Shown one piece after another: positions 49,674 through 58,389 of a DNA stretch of 64,000 nucleotides. Origin of the DNA: an uncultured Collinsella sp. (GTDB taxonomy: Bacteria > Actinomycetota > Coriobacteriia > Coriobacteriales > Coriobacteriaceae); assembly GCA_958427145.1 (NCBI GenBank), contig CAUAAZ010000007.1:1-64000 (forward strand), read 5' to 3'. The position numbers and the translations under genes are program-made. The notes under the pieces were generated by a model, which did no database searches, had not been told where the DNA came from, and saw nothing but the letters and a program-made list of their open reading frames with translations. Each line of letters opens with the position of its first letter. Positions within the stretch are counted from its first letter, which is position 1.

Positions 49674-49746
49674 TCAGTTATCTCTCGTAATTATCTCTCA
49701 TCTATCTCTCTATCTCTCGGCTTAGAGATAAGAGATAGATAGAGAT
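49674..49746. repeat. TATCTCTC repeat array 1 in the AlbA_2 gene leader
   Basis: Four direct TATCTCTC units followed, inverted, by GAGATAAGAGATAGATAGAGAT. The array can fold into a hairpin and lies between the transcription start and the AlbA_2 start codon. Confidence 0.7.
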
Positions 49747-49768
49747 GGAATGTCTACCATTTGCTTCA

Positions 49769-49796
49769 TTTATACATATTTTTGCTGGTAGAACAA
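49769..49796 (-). promoter_or_regulatory. Promoter of the AlbA_2 gene
   Basis: Minus-strand TTGTTC, a 16-bp spacer and TATAAA. Adjacent palindromes lie on both sides. Confidence 0.65.
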
Positions 49797-49798
49797 TC

Positions 49799-49815
49799 GG
49801 TATTGAGACAATACC
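49799..49815. promoter_or_regulatory. Palindrome GGTATTG-AGA-CAATACC upstream of the promoter
   Basis: A perfect 7-bp-arm palindrome touching the -35 box. Candidate operator. Confidence 0.5.
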
Positions 49816-49839
49816 ATGATTGCTTGTCTCTTTGCTGCT

Positions 49840-49914
49840 CAGTTATCTCTCATATTTATCTCTCGTCTTTCTGTTATCTCTCGTATTAGAGATGAGTGAG
49901 AGATGAGAGATACG
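49840..49914. repeat. TATCTCTC repeat array 2 upstream of the AlbA_2 promoter
   Basis: Three direct TATCTCTC units followed by inverted GAGATGAGTGAGAGATGAGAGATA. It starts with CAGTTATCTCTC like array 1 and lies 166 bp from it. Confidence 0.7.
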
Positions 49915-49925
49915 CGAGTGATGGA

Positions 49926-50049
49926 CGAGCGAGGATTTTCGGACGGTCGGATATCGAGAGTGGATATTTGGACGGTTTTTGGGGCTTTTGCGGCAAATTC
50001 CGTCCAAATATCCACTCTCGTTCGATAGGTATCCGGAAATCCTCGCTCG
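49926..50049. repeat. Long inverted repeat between the AlbA_2 and M16C genes
   Basis: Arms of about 50 bp pair imperfectly around a 24-bp loop. The inner 20 bp (AGAGTGGATATTTGGACGG and its complement) are perfect, the outer CGAGCGAGGATTT is also perfect. Further copies of GGATATCCACTCTCG follow at 50057-50071. No ORF. Confidence 0.7.
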
Positions 50050-50236
50050 TCCGTCCGGATATCCACTCTCGTTTGGCGAGTGTCCAATTTTCCACGCTCG
50101 TGCGGCGGGCACGCGGGACCTATGCCCAATCCGGCTGCATCGTCTCCAGTTCGCCGCAGGGTCGCGGCCCCATATGGGTATACTCTCGAGGATTCGACTC
50201 GATTCGCCCCCGCTGGGGCGTCAAAGGAGACTGCAT

Positions 50237-53200
50237 ATGCCCACCACCTCAACCGATCCGCGCGCCGCTGCTGCCGCGCTGCTGGTACCCGGTACTACCT
50301 GCCACGGCTTTGCCGTCGAGCGCTGTGAGACCGTGCCCGAGCTCGACTCGGACGCTTACGTGCTGCGACACACTACCTCGGGCGCTCGCCTGCTGTGCCT
50401 GGCGTGCGACGACGAGAACAAGGCCTTTGCCATTGGCTTTAAGACGCCGCCGGCCGATTCCACCGGCGTGTTCCATATTCTTGAGCACTCGGTGCTGTGC
50501 GGATCGGCCAAGTTTCCCGTCAAGGAGCCGTTTGTCGACCTGATCAAGAGCTCCATGCAGACGTTCCTCAACGCCATGACCTACCCCGACAAGACCATCT
50601 ACCCCGTTGCCACCACCAACGAGCAGGATCTGTACAACCTGATGGACGTGTATCTGGACGCGGTGTTCAACCCGGCCATCTATACCAAGCCCACCATTTT
50701 TGAGCAGGAGGGCTGGCACTACGAGCTGGACCTGCCGGAGGACACCGAGGTCGACAGCAGCTCCGCGAGCCTGCGCGAGGGCACGCTGCGCTATAACGGC
50801 GTGGTGTTCAACGAGATGAAGGGTGCGCTGTCCGACCCCATGAGTGTGCTGGACGATGCCGTCAACGCCGCGCTCTATCCCGACACCGCCTATGCACACG
50901 AGAGCGGTGGCGACCCGCGCGCGATTCCCGCGCTCACCTACGAGCAGTTCCTGGACACGCACGCGCGCCACTACAATCCTTCCAACTCCTACATCACACT
51001 CTACGGCGACCTGGACGTGGACCGCGCACTGGCCTTTTTGGACGAGCGCTATCTGTCGCAGCCGAGTGCCGCGAGCCGCCGCATGGACGCTGCCGTCGCC
51101 GCCGGCGAGGACCCGTCCACGCTGGCGCCCAATCCGCTGGGCGTGCAGGCGCCCGTGACCTGCGAGTACAAGCGCGTCGAGATGGCCACTACACCCGAGA
51201 ACGCCCTGGTGGGCCTGGGCCTGGTGCTGGGCAGCGCGCTCGACCGCAAACGCACGATCGCGGCGGATATCCTGTTTGAGGCACTGCTGGGCTCCAACGA
51301 AGCGCCGGTTAAGAAGGCCATTCTGGCCGCTGGCCTGGGCGGCAACGTGGTGAGCTACACCGCGGCCGAGAGCCTGCAGCCCTACGAGCTCATCATGCTG
51401 CAAAACGCACAGCCCGGCGTGGCGCGCGAGCTGCGCCGCGTGTTCCAGGACGCCTGCCGCGACCTGTGCGAGCACGGCGTTCCGCGCGAGCGCCTGGAGG
51501 CCATCATCAGCAGCAACGAATACGATCTGCGCCAGCGCGACTACGGTATCGCCGACGGCGTGGCCATTGCGTGCGACGCGCTGAGCACCTGGCTCTACGA
51601 TGACGACGCCGCGACGCTGGCACTCAAGTACGGCCCGGTGTACGAGGAACTGCGCGACGAGCTGGACGGTAGCTATTTTGAGGACCTGCTGCGCGAGCTG
51701 GTGCTGCAGAACAATCACATGGCGCTGGTCGAGCTGGTGCCGGTGGATGCCGCCGATGGTTCAGAGGGTGCCGAGGCCGCCGAGCTGGCAGCCAAACGCG
51801 ATGCCATGACCGATGCCGAGCTGGCCGACGTGGTCGAGCGCACGGCCGCGCTGCGTGCCGCGCAGGAGGCGGAAGACACGCCCGAGGCCAAGGCCACGCT
51901 GCCGCGCCTGCGCGTGTCCGACATTGGCGAGGCGCGCCCCGAGCCGCCGCTGGTCGTGGACACGACAGCGCCCATCCCCTGCCTGCGCCACGACATCCCC
52001 ACCAACCGTCTGGCCTACGCCATGCAGTATTTCGACCTGAGCCGCGTCGCGTTTGAGGACCTGCCCTATGTGACGCTGCTCTGCCGCCTGCTCAAACAGC
52101 TACCCACGAGCGAGCACTCGGCCGAGGAGCTCGACAACTTGCTCGCCGGCAAGCTGGGCTTTTTGAGCTTTACGACCGAGGTCATGACCCAACCCGACGT
52201 GGACGGCGTGCGCCCCTACCTGCTGGTGAGTGCCGGCGCCCTGTCCGAGAAAATCGATGCGCTGGCAAGCCTGCCGCGCGAGGTGTGGTCGAGCACGCTT
52301 TTGGCAGACGCCGACGCCGACCGCGTGCGAGACGTGCTCACGCAGATTCGCATTGGGCTTGAGCAGGGCTTTATCAACAACGGCCACTCGGCGGCGCTCG
52401 GTCGCGCGATGAGCTACAGCTCGCCTTCGGCCGTGGTGCGTGAGCAGCTCTCGGGCGTGGACTTCTACCTGTTCCTGCGCGATCTGCTCGACCACTTTGA
52501 CGAGCGCGTGGACGGGCTGCGTACCAAGCTTGCCGAGCTGGCAGGCCGCATCTTTGTGGCCGATGGCTGCATGGCGAGCTTTACCGGCAGCGACGAGGAC
52601 TTTGACGCGTACTGGGATGCCGCGGGCGACCTGGGGCTGGGTGCGGGCGATGGTGCCGGCCGCGGCGCGCTCGCGGTGCCGACGCCACGCGACCGCCACG
52701 AGGCTTTCGTGATCCCCAGCGACATCTGCTTTGCCGCGCGTGCGTGCGATCCGCGTCGCCTGGGCATTGACGTGACAGGCGCTTGGGCCGTGGCTGCCAA
52801 CGCGCTCTCCTACGATTACCTGTGGAACGAGATTCGCGTGAAGGGCGGTGCGTACGGCTGCGGATTCCGCGCAGCCGGCGAGCGCCAGACGGCGTTCTAC
52901 ACCTACCGCGACCCGGCGATCGATCCTTCGATTGAACGCATGGCACGCGCAGGCGAATGGCTCGGCAGCTTTGAGCCCGACGAGGCCGCCTTTGAGGGCT
53001 TTATCGTGAGCTGCGTGAGCGGCATGGACGCGCCGGTGAAGCCGTACGCACTCACCAAGCGCCGCAACACGACCTACCTGGCCGGGCTCGATCCGCATGC
53101 GCGCGAGGAGCGTCGCGCCCAGATGCTCGCCGCCACGCCCGGTGAGCTGCGCTTGCTCGGCGCCGACGTGACGCGCATCGCAGCCGTCTCACCCACCTGT

Positions 53201-53269
53201 GTCTTTGGCGGCCGAGACGTCATCGCCAAGAGCAACGCCGGCTTTAACGTCATCGACCTACTCGGCTAA
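50237..53269 (+). CDS. M16C (presequence protease-like) zinc peptidase
   Basis: A 1010-aa insulinase-type peptidase. The inverted zinc motif HILEH follows DSTGVF. The family-specific NAMTYPDKTIYPVATTNEQDLYNLMDVYLDAVF follows. Both M16 halves are fused, as in PreP/Cym1, and the second half lacks the zinc motif as usual. The start at 50237 follows CAAAGGAGACTG. Upstream in-frame codons lie in the inverted-repeat region. No signal peptide, so it is cytosolic and probably degrades peptides. Confidence 0.93.
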   Translation: MPTTSTDPRAAAAALLVPGTTCHGFAVERCETVPELDSDAYVLRHTTSGARLLCLACDDENKAFAIGFKTPPADSTGVFHILEHSVLCGSAKFPVKEPFVDLIKSSMQTFLNAMTYPDKTIYPVATTNEQDLYNLMDVYLDAVFNPAIYTKPTIFEQEGWHYELDLPEDTEVDSSSASLREGTLRYNGVVFNEMKGALSDPMSVLDDAVNAALYPDTAYAHESGGDPRAIPALTYEQFLDTHARHYNPSNSYITLYGDLDVDRALAFLDERYLSQPSAASRRMDAAVAAGEDPSTLAPNPLGVQAPVTCEYKRVEMATTPENALVGLGLVLGSALDRKRTIAADILFEALLGSNEAPVKKAILAAGLGGNVVSYTAAESLQPYELIMLQNAQPGVARELRRVFQDACRDLCEHGVPRERLEAIISSNEYDLRQRDYGIADGVAIACDALSTWLYDDDAATLALKYGPVYEELRDELDGSYFEDLLRELVLQNNHMALVELVPVDAADGSEGAEAAELAAKRDAMTDAELADVVERTAALRAAQEAEDTPEAKATLPRLRVSDIGEARPEPPLVVDTTAPIPCLRHDIPTNRLAYAMQYFDLSRVAFEDLPYVTLLCRLLKQLPTSEHSAEELDNLLAGKLGFLSFTTEVMTQPDVDGVRPYLLVSAGALSEKIDALASLPREVWSSTLLADADADRVRDVLTQIRIGLEQGFINNGHSAALGRAMSYSSPSAVVREQLSGVDFYLFLRDLLDHFDERVDGLRTKLAELAGRIFVADGCMASFTGSDEDFDAYWDAAGDLGLGAGDGAGRGALAVPTPRDRHEAFVIPSDICFAARACDPRRLGIDVTGAWAVAANALSYDYLWNEIRVKGGAYGCGFRAAGERQTAFYTYRDPAIDPSIERMARAGEWLGSFEPDEAAFEGFIVSCVSGMDAPVKPYALTKRRNTTYLAGLDPHAREERRAQMLAATPGELRLLGADVTRIAAVSPTCVFGGRDVIAKSNAGFNVIDLLG

Positions 53270-53275
53270 CCACAT

Positions 53276-53315
53276 AGGTAGATTTTTGGGACATGCCCGG
53301 AAATCTACCTTTTTC
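53276..53315 (+). terminator. Terminator of the M16C gene
   Basis: AGGTAGATTT stem, TGGGACATGCCCGG loop and AAATCTACCT stem, then TTTT. A similar sequence is at 55306-55332. Confidence 0.8.
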
Positions 53316-53346
53316 TGCGGCTTGGGCGAGGCGGCGCAGCCCACCG

Positions 53347-53502
53347 CGGCGGTTTGTCTCGATCTGTAACATCTAGACGGCAATATCGGCTCCAGATGTT
53401 ACAGGTCGAGACGTTCCCGAACGGCACCAGCTCTTTGTCTCAATCTGTAACAACTAGGTCCAATTTTGCCGAGTTACTGTTACAGATCGAGACAAACCGC
53501 CG
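53347..53502. repeat. Nested inverted-repeat element (TCTCGATCTGTAACA type)
   Basis: Perfect 25-bp outer arms CGGCGGTTTGTCTCGATCTGTAACA (53347-53371 and 53478-53502). Two inner copies of the TGTCTCxATCTGTAACA motif, at 53394-53412 (inverted) and 53434-53452, form two tandem hairpins. No ORF. Confidence 0.8.
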
Positions 53503-53584
53503 TGAACATCCACTCTTCGTCAAAACCACCACGAAGGTGTCCACGAACTGCCCCCTTTGCAATGGCTTATGTGGTGGTTTGGGT

Positions 53585-53637
53585 GTTTGCCCAGATAAAA
53601 CCTGCCAAAATAAACCTGTCCCTTTTTGGTTGGTTTG
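53585..53637 (+). repeat. Dispersed palindromic repeat, copy 3
   Basis: TTTGCCCAGATAAAACCTGCCAAAA...TTTTTGGTTGGTTT, the same family as copies 1 and 2. It lies just before the ribosome site of the next gene. Confidence 0.8.
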
Positions 53638-53652
53638 CTAGAGGAGGTTGGG

Positions 53653-54249
53653 ATGGACAAGGCTGAGTTGCGGCGGACGGTGATTGCTCGGCGCGATGCG
53701 ATTGATTTGGATGTTCGGGCGGCGAAGTCCGCCGTTATCTGTGCGCGGCTTGTTGAGCTATTGGATCGCTTGGATGCCGCGGCGCCGCACACCGTTGCCA
53801 TCTATGCCGCGATGGGTTCCGAGGTCGACCCTGCCGCGTTTGCCGCTGCGGCCGCCAAACGCGGCAGGCGCGTGGCCTATCCGTGCATGCTCTCGGCAAT
53901 CGATGCCGCAGCTTGTGGCCAGCGCATGTGCATGCGGGCAGTTGCCGCCGGCGATGCGTCCGCGGCGCCGTTTATCGCCCACCCCACGCGGGCCTTTGCG
54001 GCCACAGACATCGACAGCAGCCGCTTCCCTATCGTACCTGCTGAGGCTCTCGGCATGATCGTCGTGCCGCTCGTAGCATTCGACCGCGCTGGCGCGCGCC
54101 TGGGCTACGGCGGCGGCCGCTACGACCGCTACCTGACCATGCTCTCGCCCGCATGCCAAATCATCGGCATCGCCTTTGACGAGCAACGCGTCGACGGCGT
54201 TCCCACCGATGCCCACGACCTGCCGCTACCCCACATCATCAGCGCCTAA
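53653..54249 (+). CDS. 5-formyltetrahydrofolate cyclo-ligase
   Basis: Converts 5-formyl-THF to 5,10-methenyl-THF with ATP. A 198-aa protein with KAELRRTVIARRDAI at the N-terminus and the phosphate-binding C-terminal motif GARLGYGGGRYDRYL. VPLVAFD precedes it. The ATG follows AGAGGAGGTTGGG. Confidence 0.93.
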   Translation: MDKAELRRTVIARRDAIDLDVRAAKSAVICARLVELLDRLDAAAPHTVAIYAAMGSEVDPAAFAAAAAKRGRRVAYPCMLSAIDAAACGQRMCMRAVAAGDASAAPFIAHPTRAFAATDIDSSRFPIVPAEALGMIVVPLVAFDRAGARLGYGGGRYDRYLTMLSPACQIIGIAFDEQRVDGVPTDAHDLPLPHIISA

Positions 54250-54272
54250 CGGCTGGCGCACCTCCCGACGGT

Positions 54273-55199
54273 CTAGTGCTCCTCGCCGGCGCGGGCTAGG
54301 TCGTAGGGCGTGGTCTGGTAGACGTAGTAGTTGAGCCAGTTGGTGTAGAACAGCTGAGCCTGGCTGCGCCAGCCGTTGCGCGGCTCGGCGGTGGGGTCGT
54401 CGTTCGGGAAGTAATGCGCCGGCACCTGAGGGTTGAGCCCGCGCTTCACGTCGCGCTCGTACTCCAGACGCAACGTGTCGGTATCGTACTCGGGATGACC
54501 AAAGACAAAGAAGCGACGGCTGTCGGTCGACTTGACGATGTACAGGCCCACCTCGTCGGACACGGCCACGACCTCAAGCTGCGGCTCGGCCTCCACGTCC
54601 TCGCGGCGCACATCGGTGTTACGCGAATGCACGGCATAGAAACGGTCGTCAAAGCCGCGAACCAGCGGGCTTTGCGGCTTCACCAGATAATGCTCAAAGA
54701 CGCCGCTCGCCTTTACCGGCAGGTCGTGCTTCTGAATACCGTAGTGGTGATACAGGCCCGCCTGCGCGCCCCAACAAATGTGCAGCGTAGAGTGCACGTG
54801 CGTGGTGGACCAATCCATGATCTGGCAGAGCTCGGGCCAGTAGTCGACCTCCTCGAACGGCATCTGCTCCACCGGTGCGCCCGTGATAATCAGGCCGTCG
54901 TAGTGGATGTCGCGGATGTCGTCAAACGTGCGGTAGAACGTCTCCAGGTGGCCGGCGCTCACGTGCGTGGCCTCGTGCGTTTTGGTACGCAGCAGATCAA
55001 CCTCCACCTGCAGCGGCGTGTTGGAGAGCTTGCGCATGATCTGCGTCTCGGTGGCAATCTTGGTGGGCATGAGGTTGAGGATGAGCACGCGCAGCGGACG
55101 GATGTCCTGGTGCAGCGCGCGGTACTCGGTCATGACAAAGATGTTCTCGCTCTCGAGCTGCGCGGCGGCAGGGAGGGCGTCGGGGATGCGAATGGGCAT
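54273..55199 (-). CDS. metA: Homoserine O-acyltransferase (probably acetyl-CoA specific)
   Basis: First committed step of methionine synthesis. A 308-aa MetA of the class I glutamine amidotransferase-like fold. Cys lies in HICWGAQAGLYHHYG, and His and Glu are in FVFGHPEYDTDTLRLEY. The residue that in MetA enzymes distinguishes acyl donors reads Glu in GAPVEQMPFEEV, which is typical of the acetyl-CoA form rather than the succinyl form (Gly). That is an inference from known comparisons. No SAM riboswitch is visible upstream. Confidence 0.9.
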   Translation of the reverse strand: MPIRIPDALPAAAQLESENIFVMTEYRALHQDIRPLRVLILNLMPTKIATETQIMRKLSNTPLQVEVDLLRTKTHEATHVSAGHLETFYRTFDDIRDIHYDGLIITGAPVEQMPFEEVDYWPELCQIMDWSTTHVHSTLHICWGAQAGLYHHYGIQKHDLPVKASGVFEHYLVKPQSPLVRGFDDRFYAVHSRNTDVRREDVEAEPQLEVVAVSDEVGLYIVKSTDSRRFFVFGHPEYDTDTLRLEYERDVKRGLNPQVPAHYFPNDDPTAEPRNGWRSQAQLFYTNWLNYYVYQTTPYDLARAGEEH

Positions 55200-55305
55200 G
55201 GATGCTCCTTACGAGTCAGTTGCAGTTATGGTACAACGACCGGCCCCATCCACGCGAGTGCATCGCCCCGAGACACCGCCAGTGGTCCAAAACAGCCAAA
55301 AGTAG

Positions 55306-55332
55306 AGATTAAGGCATGTCCAAAAATCTACG
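55306..55332. repeat. Short hairpin related to the M16C terminator
   Basis: GTAGAGATTAAGGCATGTCC and AAAATCTAC. The GGCATGTCC core is the reverse of the GGACATGCC in 53276-53315. Confidence 0.45.
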
Positions 55333-55408
55333 GCGCTTTAGCCTAGCAAAGTGGCAGCAGGACGATACAATGGTTCGACGCGAAAAACTCGGCCGAAAGG
55401 ATACGTAT

Positions 55409-56386
55409 ATGTACCAGACGCGTAAGATCGGTGTGGTCGGCCAGGGCCACGTAGGAGCACATGTCGCCAACAGCCTGCTCATGCAGGGTATTGCCGATGA
55501 GCTGTACCTGTGCGATATCAACGAGGCCAAGGTGACGTCCGAGGTCCAGGACCTGCGCGACTCCCTTTCATTTGTCCCGTACAACACCAAGATCGTCAAC
55601 TGCTACGACCACTACGAGGAGCTGGCCTGCTGCGACGTCATCGTCAACGCCGCCGGTAAGGTCGCACTGGCCGCCGGCAACCGCGACGGCGAGCTGTTCT
55701 TTACCACCGACGCCGCCCGCACCTTTGCCAAGCGCATCGTCGACGCCGGCTTCGACGGCATCTTCGTGAGCATCTCCAACCCCTGCGACGTCGTGTGCAC
55801 CGAGCTGTGGCACCTGACCGGCTACGATCCCAAGAAGATCATCGGCTCGGGATGCGGCCTGGACTCCGCCCGCCTGCGCACCGAGATCTCCAAGAAGGTC
55901 GGCGTGAGCCCCAAGTCCATCGACGCCTACATGATCGGCGAGCACGGCTTTAGCCAGCTTGCCGCCTTTAAGGCCGCAACCATCGCCGGCAAGAGCCTTA
56001 ACGAGCTTCAGGCCGAGAACCCCGACAAGTACGCCTTTGACCACATGGAGGTCGAGGAGCTCGCGCGCAAGGGCGGCTACGTAACCTACCAGGGCAAACA
56101 GTGCACCGAGTACGCCGTCGCCAACTCCGCCGCGCGCGTTTGCGCTGCCGTGCTGCATAACGAGCATGCCGTGCTTTCGGCCTCTACGCTTATGACCGGC
56201 CAGTATGGCGAGGAGGGCATCTTTACCTCCCTGCCGTGCGTGATCGGTGCCGAGGGCGTCGAGGAGGTCTACACGCTGGACCTGTCCGAGCACGAGCTCG
56301 AGGGCTTCCACAAGAGCTGCCAGCACATCCGCGACAACATCGCCCAGCTCGACTGGTGGGACGCCGAGGCCCACGACGCCAAGTAA
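55409..56386 (+). CDS. L-lactate/L-2-hydroxyacid dehydrogenase family protein
   Basis: A 325-aa NAD-dependent enzyme of the LDH/L-hydroxyisocaproate dehydrogenase family. The Rossmann motif is KIGVVGQGHVGAHVA. The catalytic His is in GEHGFSQ, where canonical LDHs have GEHGDS. The substrate-binding Asp/Arg pair is in GCGLDSARLR, and SISNPCDVV is conserved. The change in GEHGFS and the loop NAAGKVALAAGNRDG suggest a substrate other than pyruvate. The start at 55409 follows GAAAGGATACGT. TACAAT at 55366-55371 may be its -10. Confidence 0.85.
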   Translation: MYQTRKIGVVGQGHVGAHVANSLLMQGIADELYLCDINEAKVTSEVQDLRDSLSFVPYNTKIVNCYDHYEELACCDVIVNAAGKVALAAGNRDGELFFTTDAARTFAKRIVDAGFDGIFVSISNPCDVVCTELWHLTGYDPKKIIGSGCGLDSARLRTEISKKVGVSPKSIDAYMIGEHGFSQLAAFKAATIAGKSLNELQAENPDKYAFDHMEVEELARKGGYVTYQGKQCTEYAVANSAARVCAAVLHNEHAVLSASTLMTGQYGEEGIFTSLPCVIGAEGVEEVYTLDLSEHELEGFHKSCQHIRDNIAQLDWWDAEAHDAK

Positions 56387-56427
56387 GCGTCGGTTGCCGC
56401 GACACCTCGCTCATACGGACGCCATGC

Positions 56428-56469
56428 AAAGCGGGCCGTGCCGGAAATCCCTGGCACGGCCCGCTTTTT
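56428..56469 (+). terminator. Terminator of the hydroxyacid dehydrogenase gene
   Basis: AAGCGGGCCGTGCC stem, loop, GGCACGGCCCGCTT stem and TTTTT. Confidence 0.93.
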
Positions 56470-56518
56470 GACTCACACGACACGCTTGCGAATCGAAGGT
56501 AAATACTTTTCCCGTTAC

Positions 56519-57487
56519 CTAGTACTGCTCGATGCCCATGTAGCGACGAATCTCGGGGCTGTGATCGAACACCTTGCCGCGGGCGGCGCGCAGCTCGCAG
56601 CTCATGTTGTAGAAGAAGATCGGCTCCAGGAACGAACGCACGCTGGCAGGCACTTCACCCACGCCGTACTCGAGCGCATCGAGCACCATGACTGTATCGG
56701 TGTGCGTGTTGAGGAACGCAAGAGCGCGCTCCTCCATGGGGCGGCACTCGCCCGATCCGAGCTGCACAAAGTAGAACACGCCGGGCTCGGTGGCTTCGAA
56801 CGGGCCGTGGAAGTACTCGCCGGAGTGGATGTAGCAGCAGTGCTGCCACTGCATCTCCATGAGCGAGCAGATCGCCATGGCATAGGTCTGGCTAAAGTTG
56901 GGGCCGGAGCCCAGAATATAGAAGAACTTGTGCTGCTGGCAGAGCTCGGCAAAGCGGGCGCCCAGCTCGGCGTTGACCTTCTCACGGGCGGCGGGCAGCA
57001 GCGCATCCATCTGCTTGAGGCCCTCATACATGTCGGCGAGTGCCTCGTAGCCTTCCTGCTGGTCGAGCAACTCGGCGGCGATCAGAGCGCCGATGCCCTG
57101 CGGCACCTCAGCCTGCGACACACCCTCACCCCACGGATAGACCCAGGTAGTCCACTTGCCGTTGTCGATCTTTGAGCCCTCGCAGTCGGTAAGGGCAATG
57201 ACCTCGGCACCGGCGGCCAGCGCCACCTCGCAGCCGTCGACGACCTCCTGCGTGTTGCCGCTGTGGCTGCAGGCGATGACGAGCGACTTCTCGCCAAGAC
57301 TCTTGGGAGCCATCAGGCAAAACTCGCGTGCCGTGTAGACCGTCGAGGTAAACGTGGTGGCCTCACGCTTGAGCAGCTCGTTGGCCGGCATGAGATCGAT
57401 CATCGAACCGCCGCAAGCGATCCAAAAGACGTTCTCGATCTTGCCCTTGCGCTCGATGATTTCCTGAACCAGATCATGTGCGTTCAT
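56519..57487 (-). CDS. SIS-domain sugar-phosphate isomerase/deglycase
   Basis: A 322-aa protein with two SIS domains. The first contains FWIACGGSMIDLMPA and CSHSGNTQEVVDG (sugar phosphate binding). The second has YILGSGPNFSQTYAMAICSLMEMQW and HSGEYFHGPFE. It ends in RRYMGIEQY. It resembles FrlB fructoselysine-6-phosphate deglycase and AgaS-type isomerases. The GntR regulator directly upstream points to a catabolic gene induced by an amino-sugar or Amadori product. AAGGAGGAGC precedes the ATG. Confidence 0.85.
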   Translation of the reverse strand: MNAHDLVQEIIERKGKIENVFWIACGGSMIDLMPANELLKREATTFTSTVYTAREFCLMAPKSLGEKSLVIACSHSGNTQEVVDGCEVALAAGAEVIALTDCEGSKIDNGKWTTWVYPWGEGVSQAEVPQGIGALIAAELLDQQEGYEALADMYEGLKQMDALLPAAREKVNAELGARFAELCQQHKFFYILGSGPNFSQTYAMAICSLMEMQWQHCCYIHSGEYFHGPFEATEPGVFYFVQLGSGECRPMEERALAFLNTHTDTVMVLDALEYGVGEVPASVRSFLEPIFFYNMSCELRAARGKVFDHSPEIRRYMGIEQY

Positions 57488-57521
57488 GCTGATGCTCCTC
57501 CTTGTGGGGCGGCTTTGAACG

Positions 57522-57625
57522 ACGACAGCTCGTACCTGCTGTCGTTCTATGTTGTCCTATTTATAGCACGTGTAACAACGCCCGTGAAGCCATCTCAGCA
57601 AATTTGTTCTATGTTGTTCTATCTG
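57522..57625 (-). promoter_or_regulatory. Promoter and candidate GntR operators of the SIS gene
   Basis: Minus-strand TTCACG, 17 bp and TATAAA form a promoter at 57560-57588. Direct repeats TTCTATGTTGTnCTAT at 57545-57560 and 57607-57622 flank it. A palindrome ACGACAGC-N8-GCTGTCGT (57522-57545) lies in the leader. These are candidate sites for the adjacent GntR protein. Confidence 0.55.
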
Positions 57626-57631
57626 TGGACG

Positions 57632-58387
57632 TTAGATGTCGAAGACGTAGCGCGAGCCCACGATCTTTTGGCGGCCGAGCAGTAGAGGGCGCCCGCCGGC
57701 GTCGGTAAAGTAGGCCTCCATATAGAAGAGCGGCTCGCCGACCGGCACCTCCAGCAGCGGGGCCGTCTGAGCATCGGCAAGCGCAATCTCCACGGTGCAA
57801 GGGTCGGACTTGAGCGGTGCGCGGCCCGAATGCTCGGCAACGAGCGCAAAGATCGAGTTATCGGCGAGGTCCTTGTCGGCAAGTGTCTGCAGATAGGGAT
57901 GGTCAGCCAGCACAAAGGCGTTGTTCTCGAGCATGACGGGCACGCCGTCTGCCGTGCGCACGCGCTCGACAACGATGAGCTCGCAGCCGGGTTCCACCCC
58001 AAAAAACGCCGCGTCCTCGCGCGTCACCGCAACCACCGTGCGCGACACCAGGCGTGCTCCGGCCACCATGTCGTTGGCAGCGCAACCCTCGGAAAAGCTC
58101 TGAACGTCACCCTTCTGGACAATCTTGCGCTTGAGCTTGGGCGCGCACACGAACGTGCCCCTCCCCTGCTGGCGGTTGAGATACCCCGCGCGCGACAGCT
58201 CCTCGATGGCGCGGCGCACGGTGATGCGTCCCACGCCGTAGTACTTCGCGAGCTCCATTTCGGAAGGAATGCGCGAGCCGGATGCGTACACGCCACGCGC
58301 GATCTCGCCCTTTAGGTCGTCCATAACCTGCTGGTACAGCGGCACAGCGGACACCTCAGTGCGCTCGGTTTTATCATCGGATGCCAT
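57632..58387 (-). CDS. GntR/HutC-family transcriptional regulator
   Basis: A 251-aa protein. The N-terminal wHTH is typical (PLYQQVMDDLKGEIARGVYASGSRIPSEMELAKYYGVGRITVRRAI), and the C-terminal UTRA ligand domain ends ADAQTAPLLEVPVGEPLFYMEAYFTD. It probably senses the sugar phosphate handled by the SIS protein. It follows recQ by 2 bp, so both may be on one transcript. The product at 60689 is a paralogue. Confidence 0.92.
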   Translation of the reverse strand: MASDDKTERTEVSAVPLYQQVMDDLKGEIARGVYASGSRIPSEMELAKYYGVGRITVRRAIEELSRAGYLNRQQGRGTFVCAPKLKRKIVQKGDVQSFSEGCAANDMVAGARLVSRTVVAVTREDAAFFGVEPGCELIVVERVRTADGVPVMLENNAFVLADHPYLQTLADKDLADNSIFALVAEHSGRAPLKSDPCTVEIALADAQTAPLLEVPVGEPLFYMEAYFTDAGGRPLLLGRQKIVGSRYVFDI

Positions 58388-58389
58388 CG

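Noticed and set aside
49674..49914. CRISPR array
   Set aside because: The TATCTCTC units are 8 bp and have no regular spacers, and half of them are inverted.
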